Notes under the pieces: model-generated
What the model saw: the letters and a program-made list of their open reading frames with translations, nothing else
Database searches by the model: none
Told to the model about the DNA's origin: nothing
NCBI RefSeq assembly: GCF_900128995.1
Contig: NZ_FQUE01000004.1
Coordinates: 248,001-312,000, forward strand
Direction of reading: 5' to 3'
DNA length: 64,000 nucleotides
Source of the DNA: Loktanella atrilutea
GTDB taxonomy: Bacteria > Pseudomonadota > Alphaproteobacteria > Rhodobacterales > Rhodobacteraceae
Part shown: piece after piece, positions 19,228-28,163 of the stretch
How the letters are laid out: each line of letters opens with the position of its first letter
Numbering within the stretch: position 1 is the first letter of the stretch
Made by a program: the position numbers and the translations under genes

Positions 19228-19641
19228 ATGCCGCATCCCTTCCACTTCGCCTATCACGTGACCGACCTCGACGTCGCGCGGGAATTCTACACCGGGGCGC
19301 TGGGCGCGACCGAGGGCCGGTCCACCGACACCTGGGTCGATTTCGACTTCTTCGGCCACCAGCTTTCGCTGCATCTGGGCGAACCCTTCGCCAACGCCCC
19401 CACCGGAAAGGTGGGCGACCACATGGTGCCGATGCCCCACTTCGGCGTCGTCCTCCCGCTCGCGGACTGGACGGTCCTCGCCGGTCGGCTGGAGGAACGC
19501 CAGACCGATTTCATCCTCGCCCCCTCCGTCCGCTTCAAGGGAGAGCCGGGCGAGCAGTGGACGATGTTCTTCCGCGACCCCTCCGGCAACCCGATCGAGA
19601 TCAAGGGCTTCGCCGACAACGCGGCGATCTTCGCCAGCTAG
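19228..19641 (+). CDS. VOC-family (glyoxalase/dioxygenase-fold) protein
   Basis: A 137-residue protein of the vicinal oxygen chelate fold: FHFAYHVTDLDVAREFYTGA at the start and FRDPSGNPIEIKGF near the end, with likely metal ligands among the early His and late Glu. The ATG at 19228 follows CCGGAGA. Members include glyoxalase I, dioxygenases and resistance proteins, and the sequence alone does not give the substrate. It is divergent from the DUF421 gene. Confidence 0.82.
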   Translation: MPHPFHFAYHVTDLDVAREFYTGALGATEGRSTDTWVDFDFFGHQLSLHLGEPFANAPTGKVGDHMVPMPHFGVVLPLADWTVLAGRLEERQTDFILAPSVRFKGEPGEQWTMFFRDPSGNPIEIKGFADNAAIFAS

Positions 19642-19660
19642 GGCGCGGTCCCCCCTTCTT

Positions 19661-19701
19661 CTCGTCGAAAATACCTCGGGGGTCCGGGGGCTGGCCCCCG
19701 G
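19661..19701. repeat. Rhodobacterial intergenic hairpin element (copy 1)
   Basis: The sequence CTCGTCGAAAATACCTCGGG, then a perfect hairpin CCGGGGGC-TG-GCCCCCGG at 19684-19701, lies between the convergent VOC and glycosyltransferase-like genes. The AAATAC-plus-GC-hairpin layout recurs on the opposite strand at 45311-45341. It probably acts as a transcription terminator for one or both genes. Confidence 0.5.
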
Positions 19702-19710
19702 TCCGACGCC

Positions 19711-20712
19711 TCACCGGGTCCAGAACCCCGCCGCCTTGATCTGGTTGCGGATCTGGCTCTCCTTCGGCGGCAGTGCGTTGCGGTCGAACATCGCGCGCAC
19801 CTTCTGCCCGCGCCCCTGATAGATCATCCGCTTGAAGGCATCGTGCCCCTTCAGGTGCTTCTTGATCCGGTTGGGGGCCGCGACCGCCTCCAGCACCTCC
19901 ACCGCGCGGTCGCTTTCGCGGGCGTAGAACAGTGGCAGCATCCGGTAGTGGCAGGTCACATCGCCGTCGAGGCCCACCAGTTCCGGCCCCGGCCGGCCGC
20001 CCCCCAGGGCGTGTATCACCAGCGGCAGCACCACCTGGTCAAGCCAGGGGTCGAGCGGCTGGATCACCAGCGCATCCGGTGTGTCGTCGCGCACGGACAG
20101 GGCGTAGTCGAGGAACAGCCGGTGGAACGCCACGGGGTCGGCGCCGAAGAACCAGCCTGCATTGAAGTAGAGGTAGCGCTGCCAGTATTCGTCCGGGTGC
20201 GACACATCGAGGCTGCTTTCGAAATCCAGCCCGAACCGGTCGTAAAGCGCCCGCCAGACCGCGGTATAGCCCGGCCAGTAAAGCTCCTCGACGGGCCACG
20301 TCCCCTCGCGCTTCATCGAGGCGGCGGGCCGGTCGAAGTCGAAGGGCACTGCCGACAGCTCGCCCGTGACCAGCGTGTCCGTGTCGAAGAAGACGAAGGG
20401 CTCGCCCGCCGGCAGCACCGTCAGCCCCTCGATCTTGTTGCCGTAGGGATAGGCGCTGCCGAAGGCGGTGGAGGTGAAGGGGCGGACCTCCGCCCCTGAT
20501 GCGGTCAGGGCCGCGTGGAACGCCGCATCCATCCGCGGGTCATTGTCCCAAAGCGGCCCGGGCTGCGGTTCGGCGACGATGACCCGGCCGGTGAACCCCG
20601 GCGACATCTCGCGCAGGGACGCCATGAACAGCAGCGCTTCGTGCTGGAGGCGGCCGCCCTGACCCACGATCATGATGTTGAAGGCCCCGCCGCCCCCCTG
20701 CGCCTGTGACAT
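19711..20712 (-). CDS. Glycosyltransferase-like protein (GT-A fold, DxD motif), hypothetical
   Basis: A 333-residue soluble protein with no family I can name. An N-terminal Rossmann-type strand (FNIMIVGQGGRLQHEALLFM) and the acidic motif FFDTDTLV (Asp110-Asp112) with preceding hydrophobic strand resemble the nucleotide-sugar and metal site of GT-A glycosyltransferases. Trp/Tyr-rich middle parts (EYWQRYLYFNAGWFFGAD) also fit. The C-terminus is basic (NRIKKHLKGHDAFKRMIYQG). No other polysaccharide genes are adjacent. The family call is tentative. Confidence 0.6.
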   Translation of the reverse strand: MSQAQGGGGAFNIMIVGQGGRLQHEALLFMASLREMSPGFTGRVIVAEPQPGPLWDNDPRMDAAFHAALTASGAEVRPFTSTAFGSAYPYGNKIEGLTVLPAGEPFVFFDTDTLVTGELSAVPFDFDRPAASMKREGTWPVEELYWPGYTAVWRALYDRFGLDFESSLDVSHPDEYWQRYLYFNAGWFFGADPVAFHRLFLDYALSVRDDTPDALVIQPLDPWLDQVVLPLVIHALGGGRPGPELVGLDGDVTCHYRMLPLFYARESDRAVEVLEAVAAPNRIKKHLKGHDAFKRMIYQGRGQKVRAMFDRNALPPKESQIRNQIKAAGFWTR

Positions 20713-20788
20713 GAAACACGATCCCGTTGAAACCTCGTCACAGGTTAAGGCCGCGCGGCAGCGCTGACCAGAACCGATTGCGTCGAGG

Positions 20789-21556
20789 TCAGAGGGAAAC
20801 GGTGATGCCGCCGTCGACGTAGACCGTCGTGCCGTTGACGAAGGACGATGCCGCCGACGACAGGAAGATGGCGGCGCCCACCAGTTCCTCGACCTGCCCC
20901 CAGCGTCCCGCGGGCGTGCGCTTCGACAGCCATTCGTTGAACGCGGGATCGTCTAGAAGCGCGCGGTTCAGCGGCGTCTCGAAATAGCCCGGCGCGATGG
21001 CGTTGCACTGCAACCCGTAACGCGCCCAGTCCGTCGCCATGCCCTTGGTCAGGTTCGCCACGGCGCCCTTGGTCGCCGTATAGGGTGCGATGCCGGGCCG
21101 GGCGAGGGCGGTCTGCACGCTGGCGATATTGACGATCTTGCCCGCGCCGCGGGAAATCATGTGCCGCGCCACCGCCTGACCCACATGAAAGACCGAGGCG
21201 ACGTTGGTCTGCAGCAGCCGCTCGAAGGCCTCGGCGGGGAATTCTTCCAGCGGGGCGCGGTGCTGCATGCCGGCATTGTTGATCAGAATGTCGATGGGAC
21301 CGTTCGCCGCCTCGAAGCCGTCGACGGCGGCCCGCACCGCGGCGTGGTCCGTCACGTCGAAGGCCAGCGTATCGACCGTGGCCCCGGTGTCGCGCAGGGC
21401 CGCGGCGGCGGTGTCCAGCGTGGCCTGCGTGCGCCCGTTCAGGATCACGGCGGCGCCGGCGTCGGCCAGCCCGCGCGCCAGCGCGGCCCCGATGCCCTGC
21501 GACGATCCTGTAATCAGCGCCCGCTTTCCGGTCAGGTCGAACAGTGTGGTGGTCAT
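20789..21556 (-). CDS. Short-chain dehydrogenase, gluconate 5-dehydrogenase-like
   Basis: A 255-residue classical SDR with the cofactor motif TGSSQGIG near residue 16, NNAG, catalytic Ser (NIASVQTA), YTATK (Tyr/Lys) and a C-terminal VDGG. The NNAGMQHRAPLEEF signature is typical of gluconate 5-dehydrogenases. In this uronate locus it probably reduces or oxidises a keto-hexonate such as 5-ketogluconate or a tagaturonate-like acid (inference). It lies on the minus strand 203 bases downstream of kdgK. KduD, a related SDR, is encoded separately at 28985. Confidence 0.85.
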   Translation of the reverse strand: MTTTLFDLTGKRALITGSSQGIGAALARGLADAGAAVILNGRTQATLDTAAAALRDTGATVDTLAFDVTDHAAVRAAVDGFEAANGPIDILINNAGMQHRAPLEEFPAEAFERLLQTNVASVFHVGQAVARHMISRGAGKIVNIASVQTALARPGIAPYTATKGAVANLTKGMATDWARYGLQCNAIAPGYFETPLNRALLDDPAFNEWLSKRTPAGRWGQVEELVGAAIFLSSAASSFVNGTTVYVDGGITVSL

Positions 21557-21759
21557 CCTTGGTCCTTTCGTTTCCGTCGCGCCCGGTCGGGACGCCGCCA
21601 CGCCGCCGGTCGCGGTCGCGATCATCGTCAGCCCCGGCCCGAGGTGCAGCGCGTCGTGAATCGTTTTCGCCATGCCCCGACAACGCCGGGACGCGGAACG
21701 CCGTGGGCCGGCCCGGGTCGGGGCAGGATCGACCGGCAGCCGGCAAACTGCAAGGCCGG

Positions 21760-22683
21760 CTATCCGTTCGGCGGCAGTGCGGTCGTCGGCGTCATCAGCG
21801 CGCCGCGGGTGCCGATCACCTCTGCCGCCAGCGTGGCGCCAAGGCGCATCGCATCCGCGACAGCGGCGCCTGCCGTCCGCGCCGCAAGATAACCTGCATT
21901 GAAACTGTCGCCCGCCGCCGTGGTGTCCACGACCTCTGCCACCTTCACCGGGTCGACGGTGATGCTGTCGCCGTTGGACAAAGCCAGCATCGGCCCGGGG
22001 CCGTTCTTGATCACGACCTCCGCCGCGCCGGCATGGGCATAGCGCGTGGCGGTGGCGGCGGGATCGGCATCGCCGAACCATTCCGCCTCGTCCTCGTGCG
22101 ATGGCAGCACGGTGTCGCTGACGGCCGCGGCCTGCATCACGGCCCGCGTCATCGTCGCGGTGTCCTGCCACAGCCGCGGTCGCAGGTTCGGGTCGAAGAC
22201 GACCTGCCCGCCGCGTGCCCGGAACGCCGCCAGCCGGTCCAGCAGCCGGGCGCGGCCATCTTCCGGCAGGATCGCCAGCGTGATCCCTGAAAAGTAGGCC
22301 GTGCCCATGTCCCGCAGCGCCGCATCCAGCCGGTCCCCGTCGGCAGCCAGCGTGCGGGCCGCGCTTTGCCCCCGCCAATAGCTGAAGCTGCGCTCGCCCC
22401 GGTCCAGCTGGATCAGGTAAAGGCCGACGGTCCGGTCCGCGCGGCGCTGCACATGGTCCGTTCCGATCCCCGCCTGCGCCAGAAAGTCGACCATCCGGTC
22501 CGACACCGCATCGGTGCCGACGGCGGTGAAATAGCTGACCGGCATCGCTGCGGGCAGCAGCCGGCGCAGGTACCACGCCGAGTTCAGCGTGTCCCCGGCA
22601 TAGCCCATGCGGTAATCGCCTTCGCCGGGCAGGGGGGCCAGTTCCACCATGCACTCGCCGATGCTGAGGATCCCGCCGTTCAT
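21760..22683 (-). CDS. kdgK: 2-keto-3-deoxygluconate kinase (PfkB family)
   Basis: A 307-residue sugar kinase that phosphorylates 2-keto-3-deoxygluconate (KDG) to KDPG, the point where all uronate branches of this locus meet. PfkB features are an N-terminal GECMVELAP, GDTLNSAWYLRRLLP, and the C-terminal DTTAAGDSFNAGYLAA with the catalytic Asp and anion hole. The start overlaps the gntR stop by 4 bases (ATGA), so both share a transcript. A KDPG aldolase gene is not in the window. Confidence 0.9.
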   Translation of the reverse strand: MNGGILSIGECMVELAPLPGEGDYRMGYAGDTLNSAWYLRRLLPAAMPVSYFTAVGTDAVSDRMVDFLAQAGIGTDHVQRRADRTVGLYLIQLDRGERSFSYWRGQSAARTLAADGDRLDAALRDMGTAYFSGITLAILPEDGRARLLDRLAAFRARGGQVVFDPNLRPRLWQDTATMTRAVMQAAAVSDTVLPSHEDEAEWFGDADPAATATRYAHAGAAEVVIKNGPGPMLALSNGDSITVDPVKVAEVVDTTAAGDSFNAGYLAARTAGAAVADAMRLGATLAAEVIGTRGALMTPTTALPPNG

Positions 22684-23405
22684 GGCGCGTCATCCATGAA
22701 CCAGCTGTGATTCTCGGCCTTGATCTGGTCGATCAGCCCCCTGATCCGGCTCAGGTGCTGGCGCAGCAGGGCGATCGCCGCATCGCTGTCGCGCCGGGTG
22801 ATCGCGTCGAGGATGCGGATATGCTCCTGCAGGGCCATCTTCTGGGACGCGGTGCTCAGCGAAAGCATCCGCACCCGGTCCATGTGCGCCTTGCTTTCGT
22901 GGATCAGGTCCCAGGCGAACCCCACGCCGGAACGTTCGCAGATCTCGCGGTGGAACCGGTCGTCGAGGGCGTGGAAATCGCTGCGCGCGTCGCGGGCGAC
23001 CGCATCGGCCTGCTGTTCGATCAGCTGCCCCAGCGCCGCAAGGTCCGGGGCCGTCAGCGTCTCGCAGGCGCGTGCAAAGGTCTCGGCCTCAAGCGCCGTG
23101 CGGATGAACTTGGCCCGCAGCACGGCGGCTTCGGAAATCAGGCTGACCGTCGTCGCGCGCTGCGGACGGATGTTCAGGAATCCCAGCTTCGACAGCCGGT
23201 AGAAGGCATCGCGCACCGGCTGGCGCGACACCCCCATCTGCTGCGCCACCTCGACCTCTGACATCTTGCTGCCCGGCGGCAGGTCGAGCGAGAGGATATG
23301 CCGCTGAAGCAGGTCGAAGACCTGATCGGTCACAGACGGACGCGGCGCATCCTCCAGCGCCGGCAGCGACAGCGACGCGCCAGAGACCTGTTGTACGAAT
23401 GTCAT
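22680..23405 (-). CDS. GntR-family regulator, FadR/FCD type
   Basis: A 241-residue transcription factor: winged helix near residues 25-90 (VTDQVFDLLQRHILSLDLPP, VEVAQQMGVSRQPVRDAFYR) and an FCD ligand-binding domain (DLAALGQLIEQQ, FHALDDRFHREICERSG, the H and D residues fitting metal/ligand binding). It is divergent from uxaC and overlaps kdgK. It most likely represses the uronate genes and is released by a pathway acid, as UxuR/ExuR do. The AT-rich palindrome between it and uxaC is the probable operator. Confidence 0.9.
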   Translation of the reverse strand: MTFVQQVSGASLSLPALEDAPRPSVTDQVFDLLQRHILSLDLPPGSKMSEVEVAQQMGVSRQPVRDAFYRLSKLGFLNIRPQRATTVSLISEAAVLRAKFIRTALEAETFARACETLTAPDLAALGQLIEQQADAVARDARSDFHALDDRFHREICERSGVGFAWDLIHESKAHMDRVRMLSLSTASQKMALQEHIRILDAITRRDSDAAIALLRQHLSRIRGLIDQIKAENHSWFMDDAP

Positions 23406-23467
23406 CCCGATCCCTCCCCCGGCTGTCTGCGGTGCTTCTACCTGCAGGCTAGCAGAGCGCCAAATAA

Positions 23468-23493
23468 AAAACTAGCATATTAGTTTTCTAGTT
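23468..23493. promoter_or_regulatory. Probable operator of the uronate GntR regulator
   Basis: AAAACTA-GCATAT-TAGTTTT (23468-23487) is a perfect 7-bp inverted repeat with a 6-base spacer. An overlapping pair AACTAG / CTAGTT spans 23470-23493. It is a sharp AT-rich island in the 137-base gap between the divergent gntR and uxaC genes, as expected for a GntR/FadR operator. Confidence 0.65.
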
Positions 23494-23542
23494 GATAGCG
23501 TAACGCTGTGGCGGATGGAATCGTCACGGGGGGACGACACTG

Positions 23543-24949
23543 ATGGCGATACTGGACGACGACCGGCTTCTGGGCACCGATGCGGGACTGCGGGCCATCG
23601 CACGCGATCTTTACGACGGTGTCCGCGATCTGCCGATCATCAGCCCGCATGGCCATACGGACCCCCGCTGGTTCGCGGAAAACGCGGCGTTTCCCGATCC
23701 GGCCCAGCTTTTCGTGACGCCGGACCACTACGTCTTTCGCATGCTGCACAGTCAGGGGATTCCGCTGGAAGACCTTGGCGTGCCGCGCGCCGACGGCGGC
23801 CCGATCGAGGGCGATCCCCGCAGGATCTGGCGTCTCTTTGCCGGGAATTATCACCTGTTCCGCGGCACGCCCTCTCGCATGTGGCTCGACCACGCCTTTC
23901 AGGACGTCTTCGGCATCACCGAACGCCTGTCGGCGGACAATGCCGATGCGATCTATGACCGGATCGACGGACAGCTGAAGACCGACGCCTTCCGCCCCCG
24001 CGCCCTGTTCGAGCGGTTCAATATCGAGGCGATCTCGACCACCGATTCAGCGATCGACGATCTGAAATGGCACCGGATGATCCGCGACTCGGGTTGGCAG
24101 GGCAAGGTCGTCACCGCCTACCGCCCCGATGCCGTCGTCGACCCGGAATTCGCGGGCTTCGCAGAGAATGTCGCGAAGCTGGGAGAGATCGTGGGCGAGG
24201 ATGCCACCACCTGGACCGGCTACCTCGCCGCGCACCGCAACCGGCGCGATTACTTCAAGTCCTTCGGCGCCACATCATCCGATCACGGTCACGCCACCGC
24301 GCGGACGGAGGATCTGCCGCAGGACGTCGCCGCCCGCCTGTTCGACAAGGCCCTGCAGGGCACCTGCACGGAAGACGAGGCCGATGCCTTCCGCGGCCAC
24401 ATGCTGACGGAAATGGCGCGGATGAGCCTCGACGACGGGCTCGTGCTGCAGATCCACCCCGGATCGTTCCGCAACCATTCGGGCACGACGCTGGACCGGT
24501 TCGGGCGCGACAAGGGCTATGACATCCCGACCCGTACCGATTACGTCCACGCGCTGAAGCCGCTGCTGGATGCGGTCGGCCACCGCGCCGACCTGACGGT
24601 GATCCTGTTCACGCTGGACGAAAGCACCTACGCCCGCGAACTGGCCCCGCTGGCCGGCGTCTATCCCTGCCTGCGCCTCGGCCCGCCATGGTGGTTCCAC
24701 GACAGCCCCGAGGGGATGCTGCGGTTCCGCCAGATGGCGACCGAAACCGCGGGCTTCTACAACACGGTCGGGTTCAACGACGACACCCGTGCCTTCTGCT
24801 CGATCCCGGCGCGGCACGACGTCGCCCGCCGTGTCGACTGCGCCTTCCTCGCCACGCTCATCGCCTCCGGGCGGCTGGACGCGGACGAGGCACCAGGGGT
24901 CGCCCGCGACCTCGCCTATGGGCTTGCAAAACAGGCCTACCGTCTTTGA
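23543..24949 (+). CDS. uxaC: Uronate (glucuronate/galacturonate) isomerase
   Basis: A 468-residue cytoplasmic enzyme of the amidohydrolase-like fold that isomerises D-glucuronate to D-fructuronate and D-galacturonate to D-tagaturonate. The metal-binding [12 protein letters not shown] has His36 and His38. Further family blocks are [41 protein letters not shown] and [13 protein letters not shown]. The length is normal. It opens the plus-strand uronate operon, and the TRAP substrate-binding gene follows after 28 bases. Confidence 0.96.
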   Translation: MAILDDDRLLGTDAGLRAIARDLYDGVRDLPIISPHGHTDPRWFAENAAFPDPAQLFVTPDHYVFRMLHSQGIPLEDLGVPRADGGPIEGDPRRIWRLFAGNYHLFRGTPSRMWLDHAFQDVFGITERLSADNADAIYDRIDGQLKTDAFRPRALFERFNIEAISTTDSAIDDLKWHRMIRDSGWQGKVVTAYRPDAVVDPEFAGFAENVAKLGEIVGEDATTWTGYLAAHRNRRDYFKSFGATSSDHGHATARTEDLPQDVAARLFDKALQGTCTEDEADAFRGHMLTEMARMSLDDGLVLQIHPGSFRNHSGTTLDRFGRDKGYDIPTRTDYVHALKPLLDAVGHRADLTVILFTLDESTYARELAPLAGVYPCLRLGPPWWFHDSPEGMLRFRQMATETAGFYNTVGFNDDTRAFCSIPARHDVARRVDCAFLATLIASGRLDADEAPGVARDLAYGLAKQAYRL

Positions 24950-24977
24950 CCACGACAATTTCCAGGGAGGAAATCCA

Positions 24978-25958
24978 ATGACACTGAAGACATCACTTTT
25001 CGCGGCCCTGCTGGGCAGCGCCGCGATGGCCACCGCCGCCACCGCCTGCGACACGACCCTGCGGTCGTCCGACACCCATCCCGAAGGCTACCCCACCGTG
25101 GTCGCCGTGCAGGAAATGGGCAAGCTGGTGGAAGAGCGCACCGACGGCCGCGTCTGCATCGAGGTCTTCGCCTCGGCCCAGCTGGGCGAGGAAAAGGACA
25201 CCATCGAACAGACCCAGTTCGGCGTCATCGACATGAACCGCGTCTCGCTCGGGCCGTTCAACAACATCATCGAGGAAACGCAGGTCCCCTCGCTGCCCTA
25301 TATCTTCCGGTCCGTCGACCACATGCACAAGGTCATGGACGGCCCCGTCGGACAGCAGATCCTCGACGCCTTCTCCGACCATGACCTCGTCGGCCTCGCC
25401 TTCTTCGACGGCGGCTCGCGCAGCTTCTACAACTCGGAAAAGCCTGTCAAATCCATGGACGACCTGAAGGGCATGAAATTCCGCGTGATGCAGTCCGACA
25501 TGTTCGTGGACATGGTCGACGCGCTGGGCGCCAACGCGACGCCGATGCCCTATGGCGAGGTCTATTCCTCGATCCAGACCGGCGTCATCGACGGGGCAGA
25601 GAACAACTGGCCGTCCTACGACTCTTCGGGTCACTTCGAGGTCGCCAAGTACTACACGATGGACGAGCACCTGATTGTGCCGGAAGTGCTGGTGATGTCG
25701 AAATCCTCCTTCGAGAAGCTGAGCCCCGAGGATCAGGAGATCGTGCGTCAGGCCGCCAAGGAAGTCGTGCCCGTGATGCGCGACCTCTGGGCCGCCAGCG
25801 AGAAGGAGTCCGAGGAGAAGGTCCGCGCCGCCGGGGCGGAGATCGTGACGGACATCGACAAGCAGCCGTTCATCGACGCGATGAAGCCGGTCTATGACAA
25901 GTACGTCACGTCCGACAAGCTCAAGCAGATGGTCGCCGACATCCAGGCCACGGAATAA
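24978..25958 (+). CDS. TRAP transporter substrate-binding protein (DctP family), uronate locus
   Basis: Periplasmic 326-residue binding protein of a tripartite ATP-independent transporter. A signal peptide ([18 protein letters not shown]) is followed by [20 protein letters not shown]. The ligand-carboxylate region is [12 protein letters not shown] and the later [20 protein letters not shown] block is typical of uronate/sugar-acid DctP proteins. GGGAGG precedes the ATG. From the neighbours it probably binds glucuronate, galacturonate or unsaturated monouronates. A strong hairpin separates it from its permease genes. Confidence 0.93.
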   Translation: MTLKTSLFAALLGSAAMATAATACDTTLRSSDTHPEGYPTVVAVQEMGKLVEERTDGRVCIEVFASAQLGEEKDTIEQTQFGVIDMNRVSLGPFNNIIEETQVPSLPYIFRSVDHMHKVMDGPVGQQILDAFSDHDLVGLAFFDGGSRSFYNSEKPVKSMDDLKGMKFRVMQSDMFVDMVDALGANATPMPYGEVYSSIQTGVIDGAENNWPSYDSSGHFEVAKYYTMDEHLIVPEVLVMSKSSFEKLSPEDQEIVRQAAKEVVPVMRDLWAASEKESEEKVRAAGAEIVTDIDKQPFIDAMKPVYDKYVTSDKLKQMVADIQATE

Positions 25959-25967
25959 GCGAGACCG

Positions 25968-25994
25968 CCGCCGCCCGGATCACCCGGGCGGCGG
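25968..25994 (+). terminator. Intercistronic hairpin after the TRAP binding-protein gene
   Basis: CCGCCGCCCGG, a 5-base loop ATCAC, then CCGGGCGGCGG: a perfect 11-bp GC stem 9 bases past the stop. There is no T-run. It is placed to terminate partly or to stabilise the upstream mRNA, so that binding protein is made in excess over the membrane subunits. Confidence 0.6.
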
Positions 25995-26019
25995 TCATCA
26001 CGGGGGCAGGGGACAGGTC

Positions 26020-26550
26020 TTGGAACGTATCATGTTGCAGGTGGCGCAGGCCACCGGAGCCATTGCGCGGCTGGCGCTCTGGGCCGCGGGGGTCGGCCTC
26101 GTGCTGATGACCGTGTTCATCGCGGCGCAGGTCTTCTGGCGCTACGTCCTGAACGACAGCATCATCTGGACGGAACCCGCCTCGGTCATGATCATGGGCT
26201 GGTTCATCTTCCTCGGCGCCGCCGTCGGCATCCGCGAGGGCTATCACCTGTCCTTCGACGTCCTGCTCTACGTCCTGCCGGAACGTGGCAAGCTGGTCCT
26301 CTACTCGATCTCGGACCTCGTCGTCGCCGCCTTCGGCGCCGGCATGATGTGGTACGGATCGTCGCTCGCCTACAAGGCCGCGAGCAACACGATGCCGTCG
26401 CTGGGCATCTCCGACGCGTGGAGCTTCATTCCCGTCGTGATCGGCGGCGTGCTCATCATCCTGTTTTCGATCGAGCGCATCGCCCGCCGTCTGGCCGGCC
26501 TGCCCACCGCACGGTTCGGCGACGACGTCGACGACGCAGAGGCTGCATAA
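26020..26550 (+). CDS. TRAP transporter small permease (DctQ)
   Basis: A 176-residue membrane protein with four helices (LALWAAGVGLVLMTVFIAAQ, SVMIMGWFIFLGAAVGIREG, ISDLVVAAFGAGMMWYG, FIPVVIGGVLIILFSIERI) and the family segments VFWRYVLNDSIIWTEPAS and GYHLSFDVL. A TTG start at 26020 is chosen because AGGGGAC precedes it at good spacing; an ATG at 26032 is the alternative. The TAA is directly followed by the ATG of the large permease. Confidence 0.9.
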   Translation: MERIMLQVAQATGAIARLALWAAGVGLVLMTVFIAAQVFWRYVLNDSIIWTEPASVMIMGWFIFLGAAVGIREGYHLSFDVLLYVLPERGKLVLYSISDLVVAAFGAGMMWYGSSLAYKAASNTMPSLGISDAWSFIPVVIGGVLIILFSIERIARRLAGLPTARFGDDVDDAEAA

Positions 26551-27831
26551 ATGGAACTGTACGTCCTCTTCGGCACCTTCGTGGTGCTGCTGCTGATCGG
26601 CACGCCGGTCGCCTTCTGCCTCGGCGTGTCCAGCTTCGCGACCGTCCTCTACCTCGGGCTGCCGCCGGTGGTGGTGTTCCAGCGTCTGAACTCCGGCGTG
26701 TCGGTCTTCGCGCTGATGGCGATCCCCTTCTTCATCTACGCCGGCGACCTGATGGTGCGCGGCGACATCGCCCGCCGCCTCGTGGCGCTGGCGGGCGCCA
26801 TGGTCGGCCACCTGCGGGGCGGACTGGGGCAGGTCAACGTTCTGGCCTCGGTCATGTTCGGCGGCGTGTCGGGGTCTGCCGCGGCCGACGCTTCTGCCGT
26901 CGGCGGCCTGATGGTCCCGCAGATGAAGGCGCGGGGCTACGACGTCGACTACGCCGTGAACCTGACCGTCGTGGGGTCGATCATCGCCCTGCTGCTGCCG
27001 CCGTCGCACAACATGATCATCTACTCGATCAGCGCGGGCGGACGCATCTCGATTGCCGACCTCTTCACCGCCGGCATCATCCCCGGCCTGCTGCTGGCCC
27101 TGTCGCTGATGATCACCGCCTACTATGTCGCGGTCAAGCGCGGCTACCCGACCGAAACCTTCCCCGGCCTGCGGGCCGTCGGCGCCATCTTCGCCGGGGC
27201 GGTGCCGGGCCTGATCCTCGTCGCGATCATCTTCGGCGGCGTGCGATCGGGCATCTTCACCGCCTCCGAATCCTCCAACATCGCGGTCGTCTACGCCCTG
27301 CTGGTCACCTTCTTCGTCTACCGCACCCTGTCGTTCCGCGACTTCGTCGAGGCGACGATGGCCGCAGTGCGCACCACCGCGATGGTGCTGCTGGTCATCG
27401 GCTGCGCCGCGTCCTTCGGCTGGCTGCTGGCCTACCTCAAGGTGCCGACCGCCATGGTCGCGGCCCTGCAGGACTTCTCGGACAACCCGATCGTGATCCT
27501 GCTTTTGCTGAACGTCGTGCTGCTGATCCTCGGCACCTTCATGGACATGTCGCCGCTGATCGTCATCACCACGCCGATCTTCCTGCCGGTGGCGCAGGCC
27601 TTCGGCGTCGATCCGGTCCACTTCGGCGTGATTCTGATCCTGAACCTCGGCATCGGCCTCTGCACACCGCCGGTGGGTGCCGTGCTCTTCGTCGGCTGCG
27701 CCGTGGGGCGGATCCCGATCTGGCAGGCCGTCCGCACGATCTGGCCGTTCTACAGTGCCGCCTTCGCCACGCTGATGCTTGTCACCTACATCCCCGGCCT
27801 GTCGCTCTGGCTGCCGTCCCTGTTCCGTTAA
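26551..27831 (+). CDS. TRAP transporter large permease (DctM)
   Basis: A 426-residue integral membrane subunit that couples solute uptake to a Na+ gradient; about 12 hydrophobic segments. DctM signatures are LMAIPFFIYAGDLMVRGDIA, GGVSGSAAADASAVGGLMVP, LLLPPSHNMIIYS, and the C-terminal GIGLCTPPVGAVLFVGCAVG. It forms the transporter with the two preceding genes. A good ribosome site (AAGGAGG) for the next gene overlaps its stop. Confidence 0.95.
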   Translation: MELYVLFGTFVVLLLIGTPVAFCLGVSSFATVLYLGLPPVVVFQRLNSGVSVFALMAIPFFIYAGDLMVRGDIARRLVALAGAMVGHLRGGLGQVNVLASVMFGGVSGSAAADASAVGGLMVPQMKARGYDVDYAVNLTVVGSIIALLLPPSHNMIIYSISAGGRISIADLFTAGIIPGLLLALSLMITAYYVAVKRGYPTETFPGLRAVGAIFAGAVPGLILVAIIFGGVRSGIFTASESSNIAVVYALLVTFFVYRTLSFRDFVEATMAAVRTTAMVLLVIGCAASFGWLLAYLKVPTAMVAALQDFSDNPIVILLLLNVVLLILGTFMDMSPLIVITTPIFLPVAQAFGVDPVHFGVILILNLGIGLCTPPVGAVLFVGCAVGRIPIWQAVRTIWPFYSAAFATLMLVTYIPGLSLWLPSLFR

Positions 27832-27841
27832 GGAGGTTCCG

Positions 27842-28147
27842 ATGCCCCATCCGATCGTCCCCGCCGACCCCGGCGTCACCCGTCAGGTGCTGGCAGAATC
27901 GCCCGACATGATGACCGTCGCCTTCCGGTTCGAGACGGGCGCCGAGGGCCGCCTGCACGACCACCGCCACGTTCAGGCGACCTATGTCGAGGCGGGGCGC
28001 TTCACCTTCCACATGGATGGCAAGGACTACGACCTCGGCCCCGGCGACAGCCTCATCATCCCCGGCAACGTGACCCACGGCTGCACCTGCCACGAGGCCG
28101 GCACCCTGATCGACACCTTCACGCCCCGGCGTGACGATTTCCTCTGA
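27842..28147 (+). CDS. kdgF: Cupin, KdgF-like uronate linearisation protein
   Basis: A 101-residue single cupin with metal ligands HDHRHVQATYVEAG (His, His, Glu class) and the second motif PGDSLIIPGNVTHGC. Its size and position next to kduI and kduD fit KdgF, which opens the ring of 4,5-unsaturated monouronates from pectin or alginate to feed KduI. This identity rests on context plus the cupin motifs. TTAAGGAGG precedes the ATG. It could otherwise be a general cupin. Confidence 0.75.
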   Translation: MPHPIVPADPGVTRQVLAESPDMMTVAFRFETGAEGRLHDHRHVQATYVEAGRFTFHMDGKDYDLGPGDSLIIPGNVTHGCTCHEAGTLIDTFTPRRDDFL

Positions 28148-28163
28148 CCTGAAAGAAGACCCG

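Noticed and set aside
21557-21759. A gene in the 203-base gap between the SDR and kdgK
   Set aside because: An open frame runs through the gap but has no ribosome site, and its short product is not like KDPG aldolase or any family known to me.
25921-27879. A 652-codon open frame on the minus strand
   Set aside because: It is a shadow of the TRAP permease genes; the composition is unnatural and no start context is present.
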